Source: Deltaproteobacteria bacterium (lineage in GTDB: Bacteria; Desulfobacterota; UBA8473). Taken from it: DNA of 9,290 bases. Position numbers and translations under genes: made by a program. The notes under the pieces are model-generated. The model did no database searches. It saw nothing but the letters and a program-made list of their open reading frames with translations, and had not been told where the DNA came from. Within the stretch, counting starts at the first letter, position 1. Each line of letters begins with the position of its first letter. The stretch spans positions 1 to 9,290 of the forward strand of contig DAOWME010000110.1 of assembly GCA_030643245.1 (NCBI GenBank), written 5' to 3'. Positions 1-5,774 of this stretch are shown piece by piece.

Positions 1-141
1 AGGCCATCTTTGCCCGATCTTCAAACACAAAATCCTCAAAATAGTTCGACTATTCCTGCGGTTTTGCGTTTTCAGATCGAACAAATCTAACCTAAATCTG
101 AGCGCCAACTTGAGGAAGTTATTTCGTCCCCGTCCCTAACC
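1..141. repeat. MITE-like palindromic element, left copy (cut by window edge)
   Basis: The first 141 bases are, allowing scattered mismatches, the reverse complement of 8944-9084. The copy contains an internal imperfect hairpin with 36-bp arms at 9-44 and 50-85 and a small loop. It ends at 115-141 in a 27-bp terminal sequence (GAAGTTATTTCG then TCCCCGTCCCTAACC) that recurs at 9107-9133 and, inverted, at 8944-8969. No transposase is encoded. The other end lies outside the window. A small non-autonomous element fits best; a REP-type or structured-RNA repeat is the alternative. Confidence 0.75.
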
Positions 142-413
142 TCCTTTCCACCCGGCAGGGGTTAAGGGGAGACAAATCTGAAAACCTATAGATATCAGCT
201 ATTAGCCTCTGGATGAACCTTCCGTTCAATATCCGATTTACTCACGTTTATCCGCTGATTAAGCTTTACACAAGTTCCTTCATCAAGATACCCAAGATAG
301 TGAGCAAAAAGGTAACTTTTCAAAAAGTCGAAGTATGAGCCGCGGAGTTATTGAAAAATTACGCAAAAAGATCTTGACAAAATGAGCTAATTGCTAAAAG
401 CTTATGGTTAATC
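142..413. other. Intergenic, no convincing gene
   Basis: I see no supported gene here. The minus strand is open without an ATG from 347 down to a stop at 195 (51 codons). Its translation looks protein-like, with a stretch reading YFDFLKSYLFAHYLGYLDEG, so it could be the tail of a decayed gene, but I do not recognise it and an open frame of this length can arise by chance. A TTGACA-like hexamer lies at 374-379 without a good -10 partner. Confidence 0.4.
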
Positions 414-686
414 GCACAGGTCGCAAACTTTCAAGCTGTGCAGTTACTCAACCCTGGTATCTTTAAATGTCTCTGATGAATAAGTGAACAGCATTGCGTT
501 AAGCGCCGGCTGCTTGTTTTGTTTGCTTGTTATACGTAAGGACTTGACCGACATACTAAATATACGAACGAGACTTGTCATCCTATTACACATACAGCCG
601 GATGCCAGACTGTAGTTCATAACAAGCAAACGAAATAAGTAGCCGGCAAGCGGTAAACCTGACCAACTGCACAGGTCGTAAACTTT
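414..686. repeat. Segment bounded by an 18-bp direct repeat
   Basis: GCACAGGTCGCAAACTTT at 414-431 recurs with one change (C to T) at 669-686. Just inside, CTGTGCAGTT at 436-445 is the exact reverse complement of AACTGCACAG at 665-674. The segment therefore has both direct and inverted terminal repeats and encloses the long hairpin at 505-647. It may be a small decayed mobile element. No coding sequence in it is convincing: a 61-codon minus frame at 444-629 runs straight through the inverted repeat. Confidence 0.5.
505..647 (+). repeat. Long inverted repeat, 29-bp arms
   Basis: The arms at 505-533 and 619-647 are complementary over 29 bp. The three non-Watson-Crick positions are all G-T/G-U pairs when read as plus-strand RNA, so an RNA copy would form an unbroken stem. 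The loop is 85 nt. It lies 80 bp upstream of the sigma-54 regulator gene. A structured RNA, a regulatory leader or a remnant of a folded mobile element are all possible. There is no T-tract that would make it an ordinary terminator. Confidence 0.55.
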
Positions 687-726
687 TGGGCGAGTCGCCT
701 ACCAGTCATAGAGCGGTAAACCAACC

Positions 727-2061
727 ATGAGAACAGATAAGAACGTTTCTTTCTTCAATATCATCCTGGATAGCATCGCTGATGGGGTCTTCACGATTAA
801 TAACCAGGAGGAGATTACCTCTTTTAACCGGGCAGCGGAAAAGATCACCGGCTTCAGCAGGGAAGAGGCTATCGGACAGAACTGTTTCAATATCTTCAGG
901 ACTAATATCTGCCAAACTAACTGTGCTCTCAGACAGACCGCGAGCACGGGCAAACCTGTTATTGACATCCCGGTCAATATTTTGAACAAAGAAGGGAAAG
1001 AGGTGCCGGTGAGTGTCAGTACCGCTGTACTGAGAGATGGGAAGGAAGAGGTGATTGGAGCAGTGGAAACCTTCAAGGACCTCTCGCTGGTGGAAGAACT
1101 GAAGAAGGAGATATCCAAGCAATACTCCCTGGAAGACATCATTGGCAAAAGTCATCAAATTCAGGCCATATTCCATATCCTTCCGGATATTGCTGAAAGC
1201 GATTCCACTGTCCTCATCCAGGGACCCAGCGGTTCCGGTAAGGAGCTCTTCGCCAGGGCTATTCATAACCTCAGCCACCGAAAAGATCACTCTTATATCA
1301 AGGTGAACTGCGGCGCCCTCCCTGATGCACTTCTCGAGTCCGAACTCTTTGGTTACGTCAAAGGAGCGTTTACTGATGCAAAGAAGGATAAACCGGGCAG
1401 ATTTGCCTTGGCAGAACGAGGCACCATCCTTCTAGATGAGATAGGGAATATGTCACCGGCCCTCCAGGTAAAGCTCCTTAGGGTTCTACAAGAGAAGGAG
1501 TATGAACCATTGGGAGCCATAACCCCGGTCAAGGCCAACGTAAGGATAGTAACCGCCACTAACCAGGAGCTTTCCAACCTGGTGAAGACCGGGAGGTTTA
1601 GGGAGGACCTTTTCTATCGTATCAATGTGGTTAAGATAGAACTTCCCTCTCTGGCTGACCGTAGGGAAGACATCCCGCTCCTGGCTGAGAATTTTATACA
1701 CAAGTTTAATTTAAGGAGAGGTAAGGGTATTATCGGAGTATCTGATGATGTTATGGAATTCTTAATGAGTTACAACTTTCCGGGCAACATAAGGGAATTG
1801 GAGAACATTATTGAACACGCTTTTGTGCTTTGCAAGCAGAGAATCATAGAGATAAAACACCTCCCACCGGGACTCACTGAGGGCGGTAAGAATGGGGATA
1901 CCCCCGGAACAGAACCCCTGACGCATCCGTTGAAGAATGCTGAAGCCAAATTAATACGCAAAATCCTGGAAAAACACGGTGGGAATAGAATGGCAACCGC
2001 TAAGGAACTGGGGGTTAACCGTTCGACGCTCTGGAGAAAGATAAAGAAGTACCGCCTTTAG
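727..2061 (+). CDS. Sigma-54-dependent activator, PAS-AAA+-Fis HTH
   Basis: This is a 444-residue enhancer-binding activator of sigma-54 RNA polymerase. Residues about 8-118 form a PAS domain with three cysteines (C53, C62, C66) that could bind a metal cluster or act as a redox sensor (inference). The AAA+ domain spans about 139-365: Walker A GPSGSGKE at 166-173, Walker B LLDEIG with D237/E238, and the sigma-54 contact loop as GAFTDA (213-218) instead of GAFTGA. Conserved arginines R292 and R298 lie in FREDLFYRIN. A Fis-type helix-turn-helix occupies the last 45 or so residues. There is no response-regulator receiver domain, so control is probably by direct sensing. The ribosome site upstream of the ATG is weak. 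Its likely target is the promoter at 2339, as ORP clusters of Desulfovibrio also carry a cognate sigma-54 activator. Confidence 0.93.
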   Translation: MRTDKNVSFFNIILDSIADGVFTINNQEEITSFNRAAEKITGFSREEAIGQNCFNIFRTNICQTNCALRQTASTGKPVIDIPVNILNKEGKEVPVSVSTAVLRDGKEEVIGAVETFKDLSLVEELKKEISKQYSLEDIIGKSHQIQAIFHILPDIAESDSTVLIQGPSGSGKELFARAIHNLSHRKDHSYIKVNCGALPDALLESELFGYVKGAFTDAKKDKPGRFALAERGTILLDEIGNMSPALQVKLLRVLQEKEYEPLGAITPVKANVRIVTATNQELSNLVKTGRFREDLFYRINVVKIELPSLADRREDIPLLAENFIHKFNLRRGKGIIGVSDDVMEFLMSYNFPGNIRELENIIEHAFVLCKQRIIEIKHLPPGLTEGGKNGDTPGTEPLTHPLKNAEAKLIRKILEKHGGNRMATAKELGVNRSTLWRKIKKYRL

Positions 2062-2192
2062 TCTTATAAAAGAGTTCGAAATATGCTGTTCGTCTCGGCA
2101 ACCCAACCCCTTTTTCACTCCTGGCTTCCAGAAAAATAATGGCATTTGCTGAACCGAGAGTCAGAATACCACGTAATCAATACCCGAGCTAG

Positions 2193-2210
2193 AGTTGCAT
2201 TATTGCAACT
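2193..2210. promoter_or_regulatory. Dyad site 1, probable activator binding site
   Basis: AGTTGCA-TTAT-TGCAACT is a perfect 7-bp inverted repeat with a 4-bp spacer, centred about 163 bp upstream of the predicted sigma-54 start site. Position and symmetry fit an upstream activating sequence for a dimeric Fis-type activator, most simply the product of the gene just upstream. The assignment is inferred from position. Confidence 0.65.
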
Positions 2211-2224
2211 GTTCTATACAACAT

Positions 2225-2240
2225 GATGCATTGTTGCGTC
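2225..2240. promoter_or_regulatory. Dyad site 2, probable activator binding site
   Basis: GATGCA-TTGT-TGCGTC has the same architecture as site 1 (6-bp half-sites, 4-bp spacer, TGCA/TGC core) with one mismatch in its symmetry. Its centre is 31 bp from that of site 1, about three helical turns. The two sites would therefore lie on the same face of the DNA, as expected for cooperative activator loading. Confidence 0.6.
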
Positions 2241-2338
2241 TCAACATCCCTCCAACCGGTCCCTTCCCTGGAGTAACCAAACCACGTAACTTATGGTAAT
2301 AGCAGAACTTTAGAAATATTATGCCAACTGTTTTTTAG

Positions 2339-2354
2339 TGGCACACTCCTTGCA
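2339..2354 (+). promoter_or_regulatory. Sigma-54 (-24/-12) promoter
   Basis: TGGCACACTCCTTGCA matches the consensus TGGCACR-N4-TTGCW at every fixed position, with GG and GC at the correct distance. Transcription would start near 2365, giving a leader of about 146 nt before the first ORP-like gene. The encoded sigma-54 activator and two upstream dyads make this a strong call. I found no clear IHF consensus between the dyads and the promoter, though 2306-2338 is AT-rich. Confidence 0.88.
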
Positions 2355-2361
2355 CCATTTT

Positions 2362-2387
2362 CAAAATGAATGCACAAAATGAATGCA
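2362..2387 (+). repeat. 13-bp tandem repeat at the start of the transcript
   Basis: CAAAATGAATGCA occurs twice in perfect tandem at 2362-2374 and 2375-2387, spanning the predicted transcription start. It could be a repressor site or an RNA-protein site, or a chance duplication. Confidence 0.6.
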
Positions 2388-2400
2388 TGGAGGCTAGGCA

Positions 2401-2498
2401 GCAATTCTAATTATGGGTTTTTCCAATAATTCAGTGGTTATGGATGGTTCTGTCACAACACAAACTGTAATGGAACGGTTAACCATTATTAGAATTGC
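2401..2498 (+). promoter_or_regulatory. Leader RNA hairpin next to the first ribosome site
   Basis: 2401-2416 (GCAATTCTAATTATGG) pairs with 2483-2498 at 15 of 16 positions, leaving a loop of about 66 nt. The 3' arm ends two bases before the GAGGTG ribosome site (2501-2506) of the first operon gene. It could limit or pace translation initiation. A 33-codon open frame (ATG at 2413, TGA at 2512-2514) runs through the loop and overlaps the next start codon as ATGA. It lacks a well-placed ribosome site (GGAGG at 2388-2392 is too far), so I do not call it a gene. Confidence 0.45.
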
Positions 2499-2510
2499 CG
2501 GAGGTGAAAG

Positions 2511-2915
2511 ATGACGGTTGCCATTCCTCTTTTCGGTGTTTGGATTTCTCCCCGATTTGGTTTTTCCCCGGAGATGTGGATACTGACGATAGAAGATGGG
2601 GAGGTCTTGTCCAGGAAGACAATATCCATGGCTGGGTTGGCGCTTTCTCAGTGGTTCAACCAGCTTGCTTCCCTGGGGGTTGATACGCTGATCTGTGGAG
2701 GGATTGATGGGTTTTGCCACCGACAGCTTGAAGATTTAGGGATATCAGTTATTCCCGAGATAGCTGGTGAAGCTAGTGATGCCCTGAGTTTATTCTTAGA
2801 TGGGAATCTGCAGCCGGGAGTTAGACTATGCAGGAGGAAACGAATGGGGTTCAAAGATAAGAAGGGAAGGTTTTTCGGCCCACCATGGATGATGGATGAC
2901 AAGGAAAAGGAATAA
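2511..2915 (+). CDS. ORP/NifX-like metal-cluster-binding protein 1
   Basis: This 134-residue protein belongs to the dinitrogenase Fe-Mo cofactor biosynthesis (NifX/NifB C-terminal/ORP) family, small RNase H-like folds that carry Mo-Fe or Mo-Cu clusters. The start MTVAIPLFGVWISPRFG is the usual family opening (xVAIPxxxxxxSPRF), and CGGIDG followed by a late GISVIPEIAGEASDAL segment is typical. Cysteines are at 62, 69 and 107. The family core ends near residue 105, and about 30 extra residues follow (RRKRMGFKDKKGRFFGPPWM), basic and aromatic. The ATG follows GAGGTG by a normal spacing. It is the first gene of the operon, 11 bp before the Mrp gene. The ligand cannot be decided from sequence. Confidence 0.88.
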   Translation: MTVAIPLFGVWISPRFGFSPEMWILTIEDGEVLSRKTISMAGLALSQWFNQLASLGVDTLICGGIDGFCHRQLEDLGISVIPEIAGEASDALSLFLDGNLQPGVRLCRRKRMGFKDKKGRFFGPPWMMDDKEKE

Positions 2916-2926
2916 GAGGAGGCGTT

Positions 2927-3886
2927 ATGAGTCAGGAGAGATGCAACAAGGATTCTACTTGTGAACCCTGTGGTGAACAGGGGAGTTGCTCGGAAGCGGA
3001 GAAAGAAGCCCACTCAGAGGAATTGCTCAAGAAAACCATGGGGCGGATAAAGCATAAGTTTATGGTGATGAGTGGGAAGGGGGGCGTAGGCAAAACCACA
3101 GTGGCTGTCAATTTAGCGGTAACCTTGGCCAGAAACGGGCTCCAAGTGGGAGTGCTCGATGCGGATGTACACGGCCCCAATATTCCCAAGATGTTGGGGT
3201 TGGATCATGGGAGACTCGACGCGTCCCCTGACGGGATAAAACCGGTTTCACTTTCCCCAAATCTCAAGGTCGTCAGTATGGCATTTCTTTTGACTGATTC
3301 TGATAGTCCCGTTGTATGGCGAGGGCCGCTTAAACACCAAGCTTTTAAACAGTTCTTGAGTGAGGTGTTGTGGGGTGATCTCGATTACCTCATCGTTGAT
3401 CTCCCTCCCGGGACAGGGGACGAACCGCTGAGCATCGCCCAGTTGATCAATGATGTGGATGGTTCGATCATCGTTACCACCCCCCAGGATGTGGCCCTCC
3501 TTGATTCAAGGAAAGCGGTTAGTTTCAGCCGGATGTTGAAGATCCCAGTGGTGGGGATTGTTGAGAATATGGGCGGGTTTTCTTGCCCTCACTGTGGCAA
3601 GTCTATCGATCTATTTAAGGTGGGAGGGGGAGAGAAAGCGGCTCGCGAACTCAATGTGCCGTTTCTCGGAAGGGTTGTCTTTGATCTGGAAATTGTTCAA
3701 AGTTCCGACAGGGGTGTGCCTTTTGTGGAAAGTATCCCGGATTCGAAGGCAGCAAGAGCCTTCTCCGAGATCGGCAAGAAATGTGAGGAATTTGGAAATA
3801 ATTCCGGATCAAAATCCTCTCAGGGCGAGGGAGGAGTCACTGGCATTTCAAAGGTAAGGGAGATGTTGAAGGGTAAAGGACGTTGA
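2927..3886 (+). CDS. mrp: Mrp/Nbp35-type Fe-S carrier P-loop ATPase
   Basis: This 319-residue cytoplasmic ATPase belongs to the Mrp/Nbp35/ApbC family, which binds a [4Fe-4S] cluster at a dimer interface and passes it to apo-proteins. The deviant Walker A SGKGGVGKTT is at 49-58, followed by DADVHGPNIPKMLG and DLPPGTGDEPLS, both family signatures. C220-x2-C223 (FSCPHCG) is the bridging-cluster CxxC. The N-terminus has a second cysteine set, C6, C12, C15 and C21; its CX2CX5C part resembles the N-terminal ferredoxin-like motif of eukaryotic Nbp35 (CX13CX2CX5C), which most bacterial Mrp proteins lack. The last 14 residues (GISKVREMLKGKGR) match the end of ORP-like 3. GAGGAGG precedes the ATG. ORP clusters encode an ATPase of this family that partners the ORP. 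Confidence 0.94.
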   Translation: MSQERCNKDSTCEPCGEQGSCSEAEKEAHSEELLKKTMGRIKHKFMVMSGKGGVGKTTVAVNLAVTLARNGLQVGVLDADVHGPNIPKMLGLDHGRLDASPDGIKPVSLSPNLKVVSMAFLLTDSDSPVVWRGPLKHQAFKQFLSEVLWGDLDYLIVDLPPGTGDEPLSIAQLINDVDGSIIVTTPQDVALLDSRKAVSFSRMLKIPVVGIVENMGGFSCPHCGKSIDLFKVGGGEKAARELNVPFLGRVVFDLEIVQSSDRGVPFVESIPDSKAARAFSEIGKKCEEFGNNSGSKSSQGEGGVTGISKVREMLKGKGR

Positions 3887-3904
3887 TAATAGGAGGTATG
3901 AAGA

Positions 3905-4234
3905 ATGAAAGTAGCTGTCGCTACGGATGACGCCACGGTTTCCCAGCATTTTGGCCATTGTGCAGTCTATACCATTGCTGAGATAGAGGACGGACGGGTG
4001 ATGACTAAGACCCAGATAGACGCTCCATCCCATGAGCCTGGTGTTTTACCGGCCTTCCTCGCCGGCAAGGGAGTGAATTGCATCATTTCTGGTGGTATGG
4101 GAGGAAGGGCACAGGGTTTGTTTGCCGAAAAGGGCATCACTGTCATTACTGGAGCCTCAGGCTTGATAGATCAGGTACTCGAGGATTTCCTTAATGACAG
4201 GTTAGTGATTGGATCTAACATATGTGATCATTGA
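3905..4234 (+). CDS. ORP/NifX-like metal-cluster-binding protein 2
   Basis: This 109-residue single-domain member of the NifX/ORP family has the most typical ORP length in the window. Signatures are MKVAVATDD at the start, SQHFGHCAVYTI (residues 13-24, with C19), EPGVLPAFLAGKGVNCIISGGMGGRAQGLF (shared with many archaeal and clostridial homologues) and GITVITGASG. Cysteines are at 19, 60 and 107. The H-F-G-H-C motif is the likely metal-ligand region (inference from the family). It lies 18 bp after the Mrp gene, with GGAGGT placed for the ATG at 3905; an ATG at 3898 is out of frame. With Mrp it forms the ORP core pair. Confidence 0.9.
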   Translation: MKVAVATDDATVSQHFGHCAVYTIAEIEDGRVMTKTQIDAPSHEPGVLPAFLAGKGVNCIISGGMGGRAQGLFAEKGITVITGASGLIDQVLEDFLNDRLVIGSNICDH

Positions 4235-4249
4235 AAGGAGGTGAGAACT

Positions 4250-4561
4250 ATGCCGGGATTTGATGGTACAGGACCAAGAGGACTCGGCCCAATGACCGGG
4301 GGCGGGAGGGGATATTGTAACCCCAACTACGCGGGAATGGGGGCTCCCTATATGGGAAGCCCTTACGCAAGCCCTTACGGAGGGGAAGCCCCGTACGGAG
4401 GACCATACCCATACGGAAATTATCCTTATGCCTCTTACCATGCATACCCATACGGCGGTTTTGGAGGGGGCAGGGGTATGGGCAGAGGATTCGGAATGGG
4501 TAGAGGATTCGGAATGGGTAGAGGTAGAGGAAGAAGCACGGGCAGAGGATTCGGGTGGTAA
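4250..4561 (+). CDS. DUF5320-like Gly/Tyr/Pro-rich small protein
   Basis: The protein has 103 residues. MPGFDGTGPRGLGPMTGGGRGYCNP is the conserved opening of the DUF5320 family, small proteins of unknown function often encoded beside NifX-like and Mrp genes in anaerobes. After it comes a Tyr-Pro-Gly-rich stretch (PYGG, PYGN, PYAS units) and an Arg-Gly-Met-Phe repeat ending GRGFGW. The only cysteine is C22. It lacks the acidic coiled-coil end of many relatives. I place the start at ATG 4250, seven bases after AAGGAGGTG; the in-frame GTG at 4241 lies inside that ribosome site. The composition suggests a disordered, possibly self-associating or RNA/metal-binding protein (inference). Confidence 0.8.
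   Translation: MPGFDGTGPRGLGPMTGGGRGYCNPNYAGMGAPYMGSPYASPYGGEAPYGGPYPYGNYPYASYHAYPYGGFGGGRGMGRGFGMGRGFGMGRGRGRSTGRGFGW
4480..4520 (+). repeat. 18-bp tandem repeat inside the DUF5320-like gene
   Basis: An 18-bp unit (GGGTAGAGGATTCGGAAT with minor change) is repeated at 4480-4497 and 4498-4515, with a degraded continuation and another partial copy near 4540-4555. It encodes the GMGRGF repeats. In-frame slippage would lengthen or shorten the protein by six residues at a time. Confidence 0.7.
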
Positions 4562-4571
4562 ACCCTCTTGT

Positions 4572-4587
4572 CCTTTCCTTTGAAAGG
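4572..4587 (+). promoter_or_regulatory. Small intercistronic hairpin
   Basis: CCTTTC-CTTT-GAAAGG is a perfect 6-bp stem just after the DUF5320-like stop codon. There is no following T-tract, so it is more likely an RNA-processing or stabilising hairpin than a full terminator. Confidence 0.35.
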
Positions 4588-4667
4588 GTATTCATAGGAA
4601 ATGGCAGCTATCTATCATTGCCATGACTACCCTTTGTGGTTGAATCAGATAAAGAGAGGAGAAAAAA

Positions 4668-4979
4668 ATGTGCTATGGATTTCATCCCCACACGGGATGG
4701 TTTTCTCCCTGGGGACCGTACGCATGGCCAACTTACCCTATGTTCGGAGGTTGGCCTCCTCCCTATCCTCCTTACGGGGGGATGGGAGAGGCTTTCCCTA
4801 ATCCACCGGGAGGATATGGGCAACAGATGCCTTTCCATCCGGGGGCAGGGATGCCGTCTTTCGGATACGCTGCGACCCCGGCTGATGAGATAGCGTTTTT
4901 GAGAGATCGAGCCCACATGTTACAGGAAGAATTGAATTATATTGACCGTCGACTAGGTGAATTGGAGAAGGAAGATTAG
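4668..4979 (+). CDS. DUF5320-like protein with Pro/Tyr/Trp-rich head and coiled-coil tail
   Basis: The protein has 103 residues. The first 70 or so are rich in Pro, Gly, Tyr, Trp and Phe (WFSPWGPYAWPTYP, GGWPPPYPPYGG) with a lone cysteine at position 2. The last 35 or so, PADEIAFLRDRAHMLQEELNYIDRRLGELEKE, form an amphipathic helix like the C-terminal coiled coil of DUF5320 proteins. It therefore looks like the missing C-terminal half of the preceding gene's family, with a different head. GAGAGGA lies seven bases before the ATG. There is no signal peptide or membrane segment. The function is unknown; a scaffold or adaptor role through the coiled coil is inference. Confidence 0.75.
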   Translation: MCYGFHPHTGWFSPWGPYAWPTYPMFGGWPPPYPPYGGMGEAFPNPPGGYGQQMPFHPGAGMPSFGYAATPADEIAFLRDRAHMLQEELNYIDRRLGELEKED

Positions 4980-5066
4980 GTAGTATCTTGGGAATTTGTT
5001 CGGGGTCGACCCTATGAGCTTACAGGACTTGAATGTAATCTAATATGATTTGAGGGGGTATTTTAT

Positions 5067-5663
5067 ATGAAAATATGTGTTACTGCCGCTGGGCAGGGCC
5101 TGGATGCAGCGATTGATCCGCGCTTTGGTCGGTGTCAGTACTTTACTGTTGTTGACACGGATACCATGGAATATGAATCCATAGATAATGCCAGCATAGG
5201 TGCTTCCGGAGGGGCCGGGATACAGGCTGGCCAGTTTATAGCCGGTAAAGGTGTAGAGGTTGTCCTTACGGGGAATGTGGGGCCGAATGCATATGACACA
5301 TTGGAGGCGGCAGGCATAAGTATTATTACAGGAGTTGCCGGAAAAGTCAGGGATGCAGTGGAAGGCTACAAAAACGGAAGGTTAAAACCGTCTACTTCAG
5401 GCCCTTCAGTGAAAGCTCATTTTGGTATGGGGAGAGGCATGGGGCGTGGCATGGGGATGGGAAGAGGCGTGGGCACTGGGCCGGTTCAGCCTTCCGGAGA
5501 AACTGAGCTTGAGACCCTGAAGGAAGAGTCTCGCGCACTCAGATCTCAGTTGGACAACATCATGGATAGGATAGACAAGCTTAAAGGGGGGGGGGACCCT
5601 TCTACCGAAAAGCGAGTTGCAGGGATTTCAAATGTAAAGGAAGCTCTCAAGAAAAAAGAGTAA
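5067..5663 (+). CDS. ORP/NifX-like protein 3 fused to GMGRG linker and coiled coil
   Basis: This 198-residue composite starts with a complete NifX/ORP domain at about 1-107 (MKICVTAAGQGLDAAIDPRFGRC opening; VEVVLTGNVGPNAYDTL; GISIITGVAGKVRDAVE). A Gly-Met-Arg linker follows (119-137, GMGRGMGRGMGMGRG), then an acidic/basic helix at about 145-173 (LKEESRALRSQLDNIMDRIDKLK) like the DUF5320 coiled coil, then a glycine/proline break. The final peptide GISNVKEALKKKE (186-198) is nearly the same as the end of the Mrp ATPase. Family members are normally about 110-120 residues, so the C-terminal 85 are an addition. Cysteines are at 4 and 23. GAGGGGG precedes the ATG. A G10 tract at 5586-5595 encodes the glycine break and could be slippage-prone. 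Confidence 0.88.
   Translation: MKICVTAAGQGLDAAIDPRFGRCQYFTVVDTDTMEYESIDNASIGASGGAGIQAGQFIAGKGVEVVLTGNVGPNAYDTLEAAGISIITGVAGKVRDAVEGYKNGRLKPSTSGPSVKAHFGMGRGMGRGMGMGRGVGTGPVQPSGETELETLKEESRALRSQLDNIMDRIDKLKGGGDPSTEKRVAGISNVKEALKKKE
5586..5595 (+). repeat. G10 homopolymer in the ORP-like 3 coding sequence
   Basis: Ten consecutive G residues encode Gly174-Gly176 and the first base of Asp177. With ten Gs the frame continues to the C-terminal peptide. With nine it would stop soon after at a TAA. With eleven it would read a different, slightly longer tail. Either change replaces the conserved last residues. Confidence 0.85.
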
Positions 5664-5666
5664 CAT

Positions 5667-5734
5667 AAATTTTGAAATTCATTTAAATTATGCCTTTAAG
5701 CCATTTGTAGCTTATAAATTGAGTTTCAAAATTT
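5667..5734 (+). repeat. AT-rich intercistronic inverted repeat
   Basis: 5667-5681 (AAATTTTGAAATTCA) is complementary to 5720-5734 at 14 of 15 positions. Inside it, AAGC...GCTT forms a small apical stem. It fills most of the 111-bp gap between ORP-like 3 and the next gene. A stem this AT-rich could be an mRNA-processing or attenuation site, or mark a partial transcriptional break in the operon. Confidence 0.5.
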
Positions 5735-5774
5735 CTGGAGTAATCAGTTTTTTAAAGAGAAAGGAGGGAGAAAG

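Noticed and set aside
195..347. Minus-strand 51-codon open frame with protein-like composition
   Set aside because: It has no ATG, no ribosome site and no family I recognise; kept only as a possible decayed gene tail.
444..629. Minus-strand 61-codon open frame
   Set aside because: It spans both sides of a 29-bp inverted repeat and has no family signature, so it is probably a by-product of the repeat.
498..650. Integron attC site or retron-type RNA suggested by the long hairpin
   Set aside because: The arms do not have the RYYYAAC...GTTRRRY order of attC, and there is no integrase or reverse transcriptase gene in the window.
2168..2289. 9-bp direct repeat ACCACGTAA at 2168-2176 and 2281-2289
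   Set aside because: It is short, asymmetric and unrelated to the dyad motif; it could be chance.
2413..2514. 33-codon leader peptide gene
   Set aside because: There is no ribosome site at a working distance and no run of regulatory codons; retained only as part of the leader finding.
2394..2720. Minus-strand 108-codon open frame over the promoter and first operon gene
   Set aside because: It is a shadow of the NifX-like gene and leader on the other strand, with no coherent product.
5020..5049. Possible internal sigma-70 promoter (TTACAG, 18-bp spacer, TATGAT) before ORP-like 3
   Set aside because: The -35 element is poor and such matches are common in AT-rich gaps, so I do not call it without transcript data.
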